From Anticarsia gemmatalis (Eukaryota; Arthropoda; Insecta; Lepidoptera; Erebidae): a stretch of DNA of 64,000 nucleotides. The DNA is taken from NCBI RefSeq assembly GCF_050436995.1, contig NC_134766.1, forward strand, positions 62,001 through 126,000, in the 5' to 3' direction. The notes beneath the pieces were generated by a model that made no database searches, was not told where the DNA came from, and saw only the letters and a program-made list of their open reading frames with translations. The translations under genes were made by a program, and so were the position numbers. Positions 47,421 to 58,503 of this stretch are shown one piece after another; the stretch's first letter is position 1; the number at the start of each line of letters is the position of its first letter.

Positions 47421-49230
47421 TCTCTATTGAGGAGAATTATATGCAAGTCAAACAGCAATACAGCTACCAGCAGTAAAGCAAAAACAAAACAGAATGGCTT
47501 TCAAAATGACATTATTATCAGAGGGTCGATTTTGTTTGTTTCGTAGTTATCATAGAACGTGGCAGCAAATATACAGAGTATACAGACACTTACTCCATAA
47601 CTTTAAATAAATGTCAGAAGATTATTTGTATACTCTACAAATTATTATGCGACTTTTGTCTTAAGATAATTTTTCACAATTTTTACAGTATCAATTAGAT
47701 ATCATCATACATATATCAATTAGATAAACTATCGGATGGATTAAGTGACAGGAAATGTATGAAATCAAGTAAACATTTTATCTTATGATTTCAACAATCA
47801 ATTTTCTTATTTTAAATAATTAAATTTTACCCAACCGATATTATATTCTTTAGGAGTGATGAAACCGGGGCCTATTGTTAACTTATTTCTAATCCACATT
47901 TTAATATAAGTATATTTTTATGGGTATGTCTACATTTATAAAAATATAGTTCGTTCAGTCGTTTTGCTATAATTCGACAAAGACCTAGCAAGTTTGACTT
48001 ATTGTCGGTATTCAAGTATTTTTAACATATTTTATGGAAAGAAAATATAAACTAACCGGGCGTTAAATAAACAAGAGCGGGTCCTTCCAAGAAGGCTCAT
48101 TGTAAATATAAATAAAACGAAACGCTCAGAGAAATATTTTTCATCCAAATATTACTAAACATACATAGTAGTAGTTTTCTTATATCAATAATAATAACTA
48201 ATACGACCACAGCCACGTTATGATTACATAATAGCATATACATTTACATATATTATCATAGTTCATTATTAAACCTAATCGATAGACGTCCAATCAATTG
48301 AAATATTTTAGTTAATTATCTGACGTTAATTAAGTCTGACATCTGTATATTCTATAATTTTAATCATACTGTTATTATATACGTAGGTAACCGTTATAAT
48401 CTAAGATACCGTTATATATTTACAGGCACTAGGCGTGCATGCAAATAACAGGCATAAAAAAACAACCAACAATATTTCCTACCACTATCGACTATCAAAT
48501 AACTATCAATATTTTTTATACATATATAAAAAACGGATCGACTGGCGCATTCCACATAAAGTAATATACTTTTAGTAAAATAGTTTAAATGCCGATCGCT
48601 CGCTACTCGATAGAATTGATACACTTCACTTTTTAAGTAATCTTACTAACGTTGTTACTGATGTCACACTTAACTTGACATCAACAATAATATCATGTTT
48701 CCAAAATTCAAAGTCAAAGTCGTCATTTATATCATTTATATAATGGAGGTCAAATATTGACTCTCTCGATGTCACACTGACGATGTAAACATCACTTTTA
48801 CTAAATTAACAAACATACTTCTTCGAATTCATTATTCATATATTTTTATGAAACTTGATAAGAAAGTTTAAGTCCAAAAATATCTCTAACGAATTCACTA
48901 TTTCTAAGATAATAATAATATCAGTGTTGACCGTAACCTAGTTGCTGATTATCCTTATATTTATAAAATGACTACAACTTATCACCATATCGAGGCGTCT
49001 GAACCTTGTCGCTACCGTCTACGTGGAGAGCCTTGTCTAATCAATATCACTCGGCACACTGCAAGGTGACCGATACACAAGATTTCACGAACAATCCACG
49101 AAGGTATCAAACTATCTACAATGACAATTAACGGCAAGGCGACGCACAATAACATTTAAATGTAAACCAGGTCAATATAGCACAGACGCGGTATCACTTA
49201 TTGATTTGTTAATTAACCAGGAACTATATA

Positions 49231-50493
49231 CTACGTGCTATACTTCGATAAATATTCACTAATTTTGGGGAATATTAATTGTCCTGTGTATTCACTGTAC
49301 GTGACGTCCATGTGGTTCCAGAGCGGGTCCTCCACTTCTACTGATTCTATTACATTAGGTAACTGAGAGACTAACCACTTCACATCTTCAGTGTCGACTA
49401 AACCATCGTTCTTGCCATAGATACACACAAAAGGCACTGTCACAGCACTCAGGTTGTATTTCGGCGGCTCCTCGCTGCCGTACACTTGTAAATTCTTGTC
49501 TCTCCCGTAGTTGAACTTCTCAAAGTTGTTACTCTTCATACTCTGTCCGTACCTCGCCATGTTATGTACGGAGGTGCCCGCGGGGAAGTGCCCGAACAAC
49601 ACCTTGGTCGTCTTGTTGTTGATCGCGCCGTGGTACGACTCCACGTAGTCGAATATATCCATCGTCTTAGCGCACAACTTCCTCGTAAAGTCTGTGAAAT
49701 GACAGAAGAAAGCGACGAACTCCTGGCAGAAGGCACCCTTCGACAACACTTCTTGGACACCGTATATTGTGAGAGCACTTTCTAATTTCTCTAGCGTTTG
49801 AGTGATACCTCTGAAGAGCACTGACTTGGTATTGATCTGTCTGGCCGCCGGCGCTAGACCGACCACTAACTGCACTTTGTCACAATACTCGGGCCTCTCG
49901 GAGCACATCACGAAAAACGTACCGGTCCCTTGTGAAAATCCAACGTAGTTTAATTTCGGAGACTCCGTATATTCCAGCACATAGTCGATCATAGCGGGGA
50001 TGTCGTAGCTTCCGATCTCATTGATGTAGAAGTCCCAGTACCGCGGGTCGCTGTCAGGGTCCAGGGTGACGTGGTGCCTGGAGTAGTAGTTCCCTCTGTT
50101 GTTGCCGAGCCACAGGTCGTAGCACGCGTCAGATATTAAATAAGCAAGTCCAGCGTTAGGTCCAGAATCGATGAAAGAGTCGGAGCTCTGCAGCAGACCG
50201 TGCATGAGGAACACAGGAGGAGACCTGATCTTTCCTTCACAATTCCTGGACTTCGCTATCCTGAACATTGTTAGAATATATCCATCTTCTGTGACGACTT
50301 TGTGTTCTTCTGCCAAGTATCCATATTCTGAGGTGAGTTCAGTGAAGTTGAGGAGGGAGTCTCTGGGGTAGCCGAGGTTGGTCTTAGTCTCTCGTTTGAT
50401 GGGGAACAGCGGCGTGGAGAGGAGGTAGCCGGCGAGCACCACGCCGGCGGACAGCAGGAGGACGCTCCACGTGTTGATACGTTTCGAAGTCAT
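49231..50493 (-). CDS. Acid lipase (lipase 3-like, alpha/beta-hydrolase), intronless CDS
   Basis: A 420-residue member of the gastric/lysosomal acid lipase family, which hydrolyses triglycerides or cholesteryl esters; insect members are often secreted into the gut or lysosomal. A hydrophobic segment at 9-29 acts as signal peptide or anchor. The lipase-associated region is at about 50-110 (EYGYLAEEHKVVTEDGYIL, then FLMHGLLQSSDSF). The nucleophile elbow is G185-F-S187-Q-G189. Likely triad: S187, D363 (YGKNDGLVD) and H394 (WNHMD). Length fits the family. N-glycosylation sequons at N49, N293 and N347. I start at 50493 because this ATG has A at -3 and directly precedes the signal-like segment. An in-frame ATG at 50631 would add 46 residues without family resemblance and has a weaker context. 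The absence of introns is notable. No canonical AATAAA was seen close to the stop. Confidence 0.93.
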   Translation of the reverse strand: MTSKRINTWSVLLLSAGVVLAGYLLSTPLFPIKRETKTNLGYPRDSLLNFTELTSEYGYLAEEHKVVTEDGYILTMFRIAKSRNCEGKIRSPPVFLMHGLLQSSDSFIDSGPNAGLAYLISDACYDLWLGNNRGNYYSRHHVTLDPDSDPRYWDFYINEIGSYDIPAMIDYVLEYTESPKLNYVGFSQGTGTFFVMCSERPEYCDKVQLVVGLAPAARQINTKSVLFRGITQTLEKLESALTIYGVQEVLSKGAFCQEFVAFFCHFTDFTRKLCAKTMDIFDYVESYHGAINNKTTKVLFGHFPAGTSVHNMARYGQSMKSNNFEKFNYGRDKNLQVYGSEEPPKYNLSAVTVPFVCIYGKNDGLVDTEDVKWLVSQLPNVIESVEVEDPLWNHMDVTYSEYTGQLIFPKISEYLSKYST

Positions 50494-50631
50494 GATAACG
50501 ACTGAAGCGAGCGACCGCCGCCGCAGATACAAACCTGTATTAAACTTATCGCGGAACGTTAGGATCATGAACAAAGTAAATGTAACCGTTGTCTGTCCGT
50601 TCGTTGAACTGCATCGAGTACCGAGTGACAT

Positions 50632-50669
50632 TGATTTGTTCCAAATTGATTGTTGTTTAATTACTTATA
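50632..50669 (-). promoter_or_regulatory. Possible lipase core promoter
   Basis: On the minus strand TATAAGTA (50669-50662) lies about 37 bp ahead of an initiator-like TCAATG (A at 50632). Transcription from there would put the 50631 ATG almost at the cap and favour the 50493 start with a leader of about 140 nt. Spacing is slightly longer than usual, so this is tentative. Confidence 0.25.
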
Positions 50670-50699
50670 CTTTTATTTATGTTAAGATATGCTAATTAT

Positions 50700-51499
50700 A
50701 CATAGTAGCAAGTCATTTGAATATATTTTTCTTTCTAGTAAGTTGTTGTTCGTCGTGCATTCTTCCGCGTTTTTAGAATCATTTCCCTGTACAGAAACTA
50801 GGGTGATTCAGGGAAAATTGCTCCTGTCTGGGAATCAAGCCTTAAGTAAAAATCACGATTGCAGTTAGTCTGAAAAACAATATGATCTAGACATGTTTTC
50901 TAAAAAAAATTACTATTTTTTTTCACCAGCCTTTAAAATTAATGTTCCAAATTAAACTTCACTGGGTCTTTACAAACACACAAAACACTAGAAAGATAAT
51001 AAATAATTTAATCATTATTATTATCATTATAAGCTAAATGTTCAAGCGACACCGCGGTATTCAACTAGTGATTACCGCAATAAAAAGAACATTGACGTCA
51101 CAGTCAGTGTTTAGTGCACGACAAGCCAATGTTCCCGGGTTCACTCGTCTTTTGTCACAAATATAACAACTTGTTTATCATTCAGTCATTATTTTAATTA
51201 GATAATGAGATATTTCGACCACTCGTTAAGAGATAAAACCGATAAGCCGTAGGTACGAATCAATATTGTTTATACGATGTTGTTTGTTTAAAACTATGAG
51301 GTTTGATTGTCAATTCAGATAAGTCGTGGGAGTGTTACAACTCGTTTAATCACAGTTATTCTAATTTAATTAAGAATTAGCTGTAATTATAATTATGAAA
51401 ACAATAAATAAATAAGTAATCATGTTGCTATTATACGATATGACTAGCAAAACATATTAAAGATAATAAATATAATATTATTAAATCAAAATTTATTAT
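50700..51499. other. Non-coding AT-rich stretch upstream of the lipase
   Basis: No gene or named repeat recognised. It may hold lipase regulatory sequence, but no motif is convincing. Confidence 0.4.
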
Positions 51500-51735
51500 T
51501 GCCTCTGTGACGCGGTTCGTCGTGTAACCTACTGCTGATCGTGAGGTTTCGGGTTCGAGTGCCGAACCGGGCAAAGTACTGTTCTTTTCTAATTTATTTT
51601 TGAATATTTCTCAATAGTCCGGAGTTTCGTACTTATAGTTATAAGGTCGCCCCCTATTACACAGGACTAAAATTGTTATCGGCCAAACATGGGTTCATTT
51701 TCATACACCTTTGCTTACGTTTTCAGTACAACAAG
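51500..51735 (+). mobile_element. tRNA-derived SINE, family B, copy 1
   Basis: Head 'gcctctgtgacgcggttcgt', then 'gaggtttcgggttcgagtgc' with a clear B-box, then 'gggcaaagtactgttctttt'. The end reads 'ttttcatacacctttg...caacaagcg'. Same order as 57330-57575, with shared wording at the B-box and the 3' end. A tRNA-like head with an unrelated body indicates a SINE. Confidence 0.7.
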
Positions 51736-53240
51736 CGTGATATGATATTAGTTTCTAAATGGGAATCCAACGAGTGAAGGCGCGGTCAAAAATACTATTA
51801 TTTTAATTTATACCCAGTATTTCTTGCAACGCAATAAATAAAAGTATCAATAAAACAATCGTACAGTTACTCGTATATATTTAACTGAAGTTAAAACCAA
51901 CGGCGCGTATCTCCTATTTCCTGAGAAGTAAATGAACTAAGACGGGAATAAAACAATTAAAATTGATTAAGTATCGATTCAATACCGGTCATGAGGTGCT
52001 CATAGCTACTTGCGCTAATTGCAAGGTTATCGATCTATGAGTCAAGCAACGCTTAGCGCGATCATCTCATGGATGGGTGTCTGTTTAGTGGTATTTGACA
52101 AAAGCGTCTTCGACCTTCGTGCTTCGGACAGTATGCTAAATTCGGTACCGATTGTTGTCTATTAAGATAACAGACGTTTAGTCACGTATAAGGAATTCTG
52201 GTGGCTTGAACCACTTTCGCACTAGGTTGACCACTAACCATACGTTAAAACAGAAAATATCATACATATTAATTGGTAACATACTTTTTTTTCTACAAAT
52301 GTCTATCATGTTTCTATCATGATTTCATGATTCAAGTCCTGTTCAAATATTTAATTTTGTAGGTTCCACAAATTGTTTATTAGGATTTATTGCGCTTCGT
52401 GTATGTTATTTGTATGTTCGTAAAAGGCACTACGTCACAAGACTATACTGAGTGTCTTAAATCTCTTCAAAAGAACAAACACGCATACCTTCGTTATTGA
52501 AGGGTGCATTGTCCTGCGTCAGATACTCCCAAACTTTGAACTACCTCGTTATAACGGTATAACAATACAACAACACTACCTGAGAATGGAACCTAAAATA
52601 CACCATATTATGTTTTCTTACTCGAAATAAATAAGTATATGGATATACTCGTATAAGTTTGTGGAGATAGATGTATATTGTATGTACATACGGTTGTTAC
52701 TATTACAACGAATTTAATGTAAATTATTACAAAATGAAATTTTAGTTGTTCAATTTCCATGCGATCACTCCCAGCGCAAAATGTGCCGAAACGCCAAGAA
52801 AACCCAGTTTATCGTAAATCGTAATAGCCATACACATGAAACGTTTAAATTTCGTCAAATCTGTGAAGTGTCCTGTCATGGTGCCACAAAAACAATTTGT
52901 CCTTTTACCAAAACTCAAATACGTTTTTCAATTAAAAACAAAAATATAATAAAATTATGTGTAAAATCACTTAACACCTTTTAATAATCCGCAAAATGGT
53001 ATTAATTTTCAATGTCATTATACTGTTCCTTCCGATAATAAGTAAAGGTGATCAACATATAAAAATACACAATTACATATAATCAAGTCGCAGGTATATT
53101 GCACATTATGACATGTAGCAAAATCACTGATTATTAACGCTCTATCCTTGTTTACGTATACAGTACATGTCGGATGCGTAACAACACAGACACAAACTGC
53201 TATTGCAATGATATAAACTCAGATCTAATTCGTTTAGACC
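51736..53240. other. Non-coding AT-rich stretch
   Basis: No gene recognised. At 52395-52450 'tgtatgttatttgtatgttc' and 'gtaaaaggcac..cacaag' resemble the 3' half of SINE family A in plus orientation. A 67-codon plus-strand frame at 52781-52984 has no known relatives that I recognise. Confidence 0.4.
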
Positions 53241-53316
53241 ACTTTTTGGACTGAACTGTAAGCCTTTCTCGATTCGAAAGGAGACCCTTGCCCAGCAGCG
53301 ATACAGTAATGGGATA
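53241..53316 (+). mobile_element. Lepidopteran non-LTR 3' tail, copy 5
   Basis: 'aaaggagacccttgcccagc' followed by 'agcgatacagtaatgggat' matches the second half of the tail. The first half is largely lost. Plus orientation. Confidence 0.65.
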
Positions 53317-53843
53317 AAGAATTGTATGTTTCTGTTAAAACATTTCCAGGTTCAGGCAGCATGTAATGCCGATAGGTTGACAACCAACGTATCTAATGGT
53401 TAGGGATACGCATTTGCAAATACTAAATTTAACTAATCGTGAAATACTATTACATAAGTATGAACTTCTTATTTCACACAAAATTCATCTCAATAGAAAA
53501 CGACACGACGGAGGTATCCTAGCAGTTAGGCATACCGTAGTTAGCCATATTACAGTATTTAACATCGCCATATTGTACACAGCAGTGATCAGATACACAA
53601 AGTACAATGGCACGGTCAGACGCGGCTTAATACCGAGGTCTCCACTCTCAATGATGTTCTATAAATACATCACGATTTACTCTAGTATCGAGCCCTTCAC
53701 CTTGAAACTTTATCAAACTTAAAATTTACAGTTATTAATTGTTATTAATGAGACGACATAAAATCGTTCCAACAGGTTTCTTTTCTATACGGTATTGAAA
53801 AGCGTAGCAAATGCTATACTTTAGTCTGTTAAACTTTAATTAA

Positions 53844-53890
53844 CTTACTTTGATAAACTTTTTTAAAAGACTGCCCGATATATCAAAATA
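53844..53890. repeat. 47 bp exact direct repeat, left copy
   Basis: Identical by eye over 47 bases to 54343-54389. Begins 'cttactttgataaacttttt' and ends 'gatatatcaaaata'. The sequences outside both copies differ. Start-to-start distance is 499 bp. See the matching finding for possible origins. Confidence 0.9.
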
Positions 53891-53898
53891 CAACACAA

Positions 53899-53944
53899 CA
53901 AACAATCAAACTAACTCTTCAGCCCTATAATATTAGTATAGATG
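53899..53944 (-). mobile_element. Helitron-like 5' end fragment
   Basis: 'caatcaaactaactcttcag' then 'ccctataatattagtatagat' is the same terminus as at 35930-35964 (complete TAGTATAGAT end). The body of the element is absent. Confidence 0.5.
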
Positions 53945-54325
53945 CATTGTGACGCAGGTAAAGTATTAATGGTACATAATAAAATCTCTCTGATAGTGTA
54001 TGAGCCTGTTTATTGCAACGTGCCAGGTTTTATTCCCGAGTAATGTGGGGTTTTTCTGTTATTGGGTTTTTTTTTAATTGTTGTTGGTATATTCCTAATT
54101 ATGTTATGTTATAAACACGAGTTGGTTTGTACGTCTGTTTTAATATAACGATTACCTAAACCACTAAACCGATTTGGATAAGATTTTACAGGGACTACCT
54201 CCCTCGTAAACGATCCGTAGTCGAAAATATAGGCTCACTTGACTGAAATAGGGAATAAGGCTTTACAGTTACGTGTAGTATTCGGATAAAAACTAAAAAC
54301 TGGTACGTTAAATAACTAAAATATG
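53945..54325 (+). mobile_element. Dispersed repeat / SINE family C, copy 1
   Basis: About 370 bp sharing collinear wording with 55397-55710: 'tgtgacgcaggt', 'aatctctctgatagtgtatg', 'agcctgtttattg', 'ggttttattcccg', 'gttacgtgtagtattcggat' and 'actggtacgttaaata'. GGTTTTATTCCCG at 54026-54038 could be a decayed B-box. The middle, around 'accactaaaccgatttggat', is a phrase common in lepidopteran repeats. Copy 1 is longer than copy 2 by an internal stretch near 54160-54240. Confidence 0.65.
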
Positions 54326-54342
54326 TATAATATGTTTGATAT

Positions 54343-54389
54343 CTTACTTTGATAAACTTTTTTAAAAGACTGCCCGATATATCAAAATA
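54343..54389. repeat. 47 bp exact direct repeat, right copy
   Basis: Partner of 53844-53890. It lies just after the end of repeat C copy 1, so the two copies bracket the Helitron end fragment and repeat C. Confidence 0.9.
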
Positions 54390-55396
54390 ATCATGCGAAA
54401 TAAAAACTAAACTCGTGGTTATTTATTTTGTGCTATCAATGACATACTATAATACATACATATATAACATCACATCTTTTCCAGCAGGGGTGGGCAGAAA
54501 ATATAATATGTGAAGTTTATTCGTGCTTTCAAGTTAAGACGACTTCAAGACCAGGCGCTTACAAAAGGATCTTTACAAAATATTCATTCGAATTTATCGG
54601 GTGTTATTTTATCGGATTATAATAACTAATACATACATATTCTTAAACTCACCAAAGCTCATGTTGTACAGTAAAGGACTCGTGGCTTCAATACAAAGGT
54701 ATTGTGTAGGTATACAATATGGTTACATTGTCGAATATATTTAACTTTTTATTATCCTTTAAACCCATGTTTGTGAATTGTCATTATTATTAAAGATTAA
54801 CTGAAGATGAGCATTAACTTAAGATTAAGTCGAAATATTTAATGTTTATTTAGTGCGTGAAATAAGAATCTTGTCCAAATATTGATCGGACTGTTGTAAA
54901 TTACCCATTAACTGAACAATTTTAATAATTTACGATAAATAAATAATATACTTTTGTTAAGCTTACTTATAGTTTCATCACTTTTAATCTTGGGTAATTA
55001 AAAAAAAACTACAATTTATAATATTCTGTTTTGAATTGGTATTTATTCTTAAAGGAAAACTAAATATTTAATAGAAGTTCGTGTGTTTTATCATATTTCC
55101 ATTCGATTTCATTTAATCATCATAAAATTATGTTGGTCCCGTGTACCAATGTTACTTTTTCAAACACAATCATTATTGTTTATATTTCATAACATGAGAA
55201 AAAATATCGATAGCAACAAGTGCATCTATCAAACAAACAGACAGACGGACAGACTCTTTCCTTGCATTCTCAAACAAAGTACCACCTACAATCAGGTCGT
55301 CCCTTCAAGGAAAAACGAGCAAAAAAGGCACCTAGTGACGTCATCGTTCACTTGCACTCGTTTATTTACAACCAGTGTTCATTATATACAATATAC
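54390..55396. other. Non-coding AT-rich stretch
   Basis: No gene or named repeat recognised. The 106-codon frame starting at 55083 reads low-complexity-like sequence, starts with GTG and runs into repeat C. Confidence 0.4.
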
Positions 55397-55710
55397 ACTG
55401 TGACGCAGGTGAGGTATTAATGGTACAGTATAATCTCTCTGATAGTGTATGAGCCTGTTTATTGAAACGTCCTAGGTTTTATTCCCGGGTAATGTGGGTT
55501 TTTTTATTGGGTATTTCCGATTTCTGAAGGAATATTCCTAATTAGGTTATGTTTTACATACAAGTTTGTCTGTTAGTCTTTTATGCATTTATGATTAAAC
55601 CACTAAACCGATTGTGATGCAGTTTTTTGACTGAAATAGGCAATTAAGCTTTATAGTTACGTGTAGTATTCGGATAAGAACTAATAACTGGTACGTTAAA
55701 TAAATAAACT
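55397..55710 (+). mobile_element. Dispersed repeat / SINE family C, copy 2
   Basis: Collinear with 53945-54325 at roughly 80-85% by eye. B-box-like 'ggttttattcccgggtaatg' at about 55473. It lacks an internal stretch present in copy 1. Same orientation as copy 1, about 1.45 kb away. Confidence 0.65.
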
Positions 55711-57329
55711 TTTGATATAAAATAAAAAAATATGGAAATAGATATAAGTGTTCTATCTGTACATGTCTGCCCACATATTTAAATATAATAGGCGCGTACA
55801 AAAAATAACTAGGAAATTATGTCGATGTAGTTAAACGACCTTACAGTTAAAAATAGGCTCACTGTGGAAGTGTACTGAGTAATTTGCATTTATCTATAAA
55901 TAACACCACTTGTTCTTTATATAAATAGACATAGAATGTTCTGTACATATTGGACTTCCTTGAAATTGATAGTTTTTTTTGCTATTGAAGCTAGTGGTGG
56001 TAATCCTAAGGCCAAAATAACTACTCGTCTTACCGGGAATAGAACCCAAGACGAGTTACTCTTTTACGTGCCCTTAGTGAAGTAACCGTTGTTATAAATA
56101 TCATAAATATCATTGGACAACTCACATACGGTCACTTGATTTCAAACTACATAAGTAGAGCTTGTACTATGGTAACCAAATAACCGATGAACATTCTTAT
56201 ATACTTTTAATACATACTTATATAGATACATTAACAACCAGGTCCAGAAAGAATATTTGCACTCGTCACACTAAGATTGTCCCGGGTGGGATACGAACCC
56301 ACCATCAAATAGTAACGAAAAACAAGGTAGTATTCTAATAGAATGGTATGAACTTGTCGGCAGCAGATCTCGTTGTCGTCGTTTGAACAACCGTCTACCT
56401 AACATCCTGTTAGTATAATAAAGTTTCCCTATACACACGTTTTTGTGCTATAAAATAGTGTCCACTATTTATTTATTTACTTGATATAAAGGAGAACTTA
56501 ATACTATTCCCGTGGGACAGTGTTATCGTGGCTTGAACTGCGGAATGCCACGTGTAGTTTCCTAAACACCCCTCGTGCTTACCCACATACATTAATAATA
56601 GCGCTGTACTAACATACAAGTAGGGTATCAAGTGTTTTAGACTGTTTTTTTCTTTTTATAGATATTTCTTGCTAAAAGCTCTACTCAACGCACTTAATTA
56701 TTTTTGTACTACCCTTGACAAGTTATTGCAGAATTGAAGATGCATAATTGTGACTATGACCCTGACAACTTTCATTTTTATTTATTTATTTACAAACAAA
56801 ATTAGTTGCATATTGATGACATTAAAAAACAGAAACTAAGCATATGATACAAGGAAAAAATCCTCTTTAGTTTACTATGACACATGTTATTTAATATATT
56901 TTTTTCTGATTAACATACTTATAAGGAACACATCAAGACATTCATGGTTTGATCTCAAAAAGTTTCCGTTATCACAGGATATTAGCAGCCTTCTCTAAAT
57001 TGAATATATTTCCATATATTATATGACACAGAGAACCTTAAGAAAAAACCCCAATATAATAGGAAGTGTATTTGAGTGTATATTTCCTATAAACAGACTA
57101 TAACAAGCTATGATCTATGTTATAAAATTATAATATTGCTAGTTCTAGGAATTCCTTGGGTAAGTTTCCACGCGTCTCGTTACTGCCTAGAAATTCTTAT
57201 AAATATTTATTTATTTAACACTTCATATACGTACAATGTATATAGGAGGCCTTACCGACCGAGTCATTCTCTGTCACAATGATTTTACATAATTTAATAA
57301 AAATAAAACCATGGTTAATAAGACTGACG
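55711..57329. other. Non-coding AT-rich stretch with B-box-like fragments
   Basis: No gene recognised. 'ccgggaatagaacccaagac' near 56034 and 'cgggtgggatacgaacccac' near 56284 look like B-boxes read on the minus strand, probably old SINE heads. The remainder is AT-rich. Confidence 0.4.
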
Positions 57330-57575
57330 ACGCCGTCTGTCCTTTGTAGTTTAAGCGGTAGAGGCTGTTGATCACGATGTCTCGGGTTTGGTTCCCGGGA
57401 TGGATAAAGTGCTTTTGTTTAATGTGCTCCATATATGACTATAACATAGAGCCCTATAACATAGAACCGGCTTTTTAAACGTGGATCTATTTCATACACA
57501 TCATAAAAATTATAATAAGTCGTGAGATTTTGATTAATTTATTCATACACCTTTGAGTATAACAGGCGTTATTTT
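57330..57575 (+). mobile_element. tRNA-derived SINE, family B, copy 2
   Basis: 'tttgtagtttaagcggtaga' (A-box-like), 'tctcgggtttggttcccggg' (B-box), 'ataaagtgcttttgtttaat', and the 3' end 'ttcatacacctttgagtata' then 'acaggcg'. It matches the 51.5 kb copy at the B-box and tail, with a diverged centre. Confidence 0.7.
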
Positions 57576-57918
57576 TGTTGTTAACAAAAAATAAGTAAAC
57601 TTAAATTAACTTAGTTCCTACGAATAGACCTCATAATGAAATACAATGTTCTTAGTTTTTAGAATACCTTAGCTATATTTCCAAGCGTCTTGTTAATACC
57701 TAGAAATTCTTATAAATTAGCAACATGATTTTACATAATTTTGTTTAAAAACGAGCACAAATACCGCGTAAACAATATTTTGGTATTACACAAGGACGAT
57801 AATATAATGACTAATAGCAGAGTAGTCAAGGTGTCTCGTTGTCATTGTAGTCTTGGATTCGATTACCGTACGAAACAATTTATTCAACAATATTTACATT
57901 TATTGAGGGCATGCAAAG

Positions 57919-58017
57919 TCCCCAACCCGCACTTGGCCAGCGTGGTGGACTCAAGGCCTAACCCCTCCCTTATTACGGGAGGAGATCCTTGCCCAGCAGT
58001 GGGACATTAATGGGTTA
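57919..58017 (+). mobile_element. Lepidopteran non-LTR 3' tail, best-preserved copy
   Basis: Reads 'ccccaacccgcacttggcca', 'gcgtggtggactcaaggcct', 'aacccctccct', 'ggaggagatccttgcccagc' and 'agtgggacattaatgggtt', followed by a TTTATT-rich tail. This phrase recurs throughout lepidopteran genomes as the 3' end of a non-LTR (RTE-type) element. Only the tail is present. It is the reference for the other five copies here. Confidence 0.75.
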
Positions 58018-58419
58018 AATTTATTTTATTTATTTATTATTGACAAATAGTTGTTCTTGTTGTGGGAGTGCTTATGTTTTTTATTTGTTTTAAATACTAA
58101 AATTAGGTCCTTTCTTAACGATAAATTTAATCATTTTGAAACAAATCAATTAATGTGAATGAAAACATCTCTCGTACATTTTAAATTAGTCGCAAATAGA
58201 ACTAGTAATATTAAGTTAAAGATATTTACATTGAAGAGCAATTTAATGAATAGATCCGAGTAATAATTAGGGAAATCTTAATAGCTGTTTAATGTTTGGG
58301 AAATATTTGGATAATAATTATAATATTTATTAAACAGTTAACTTAATGAAGTTTGTTTAATCTAAAACTGATATCCTACCCCGACTGCAAACCCGAGAAC
58401 TACTACTAGATAGCTAGTT

Positions 58420-58460
58420 TACTCGCGCGGTTTCAGTCGCAGATAAGGTCCTGCATATAG
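58420..58460 (-). mobile_element. Helitron/SINE-like terminal fragment
   Basis: 'tagctagtttactcgcgcgg' then 'tttcagtcgcagataag' resembles the 'CTAGCTGnnnCGCGCGGCTT' type end of lepidopteran repeats. Too short to classify. Confidence 0.3.
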
Positions 58461-58463
58461 ATA

Positions 58464-58503
58464 GTTACACCAATCATAATTGGTTGGATTAGATTGGTGT
58501 AAC
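58464..58503. repeat. 40 bp palindrome
   Basis: 'gttacaccaatcata' and 'tagattggtgtaac' are inverted copies with one mismatch or gap around a central 'attggttggat'. It can form a hairpin of about 14 bp. It may be a DNA-binding site or the remnant of a miniature element. Confidence 0.6.

Larger units (their letters stand above)
42966..49230. other. AT-rich stretch without recognisable gene
   Basis: No coding exon identified. Contents noted: a B-box-like 'taatcgaatcccacac' near 44870; two SINE family A tail fragments (annotated separately); a duplicated 'tagattaattgttatttttt' pair at about 46220-46268; and a hairpin at 47258-47313. A 63-codon minus-strand frame at 43438-43629 matches nothing I know. 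Confidence 0.4.

Noticed and set aside
49536..49785. Overlapping 73- and 80-codon frames inside the lipase gene
   Set aside because: Out-of-frame or antisense shadows of the lipase CDS.
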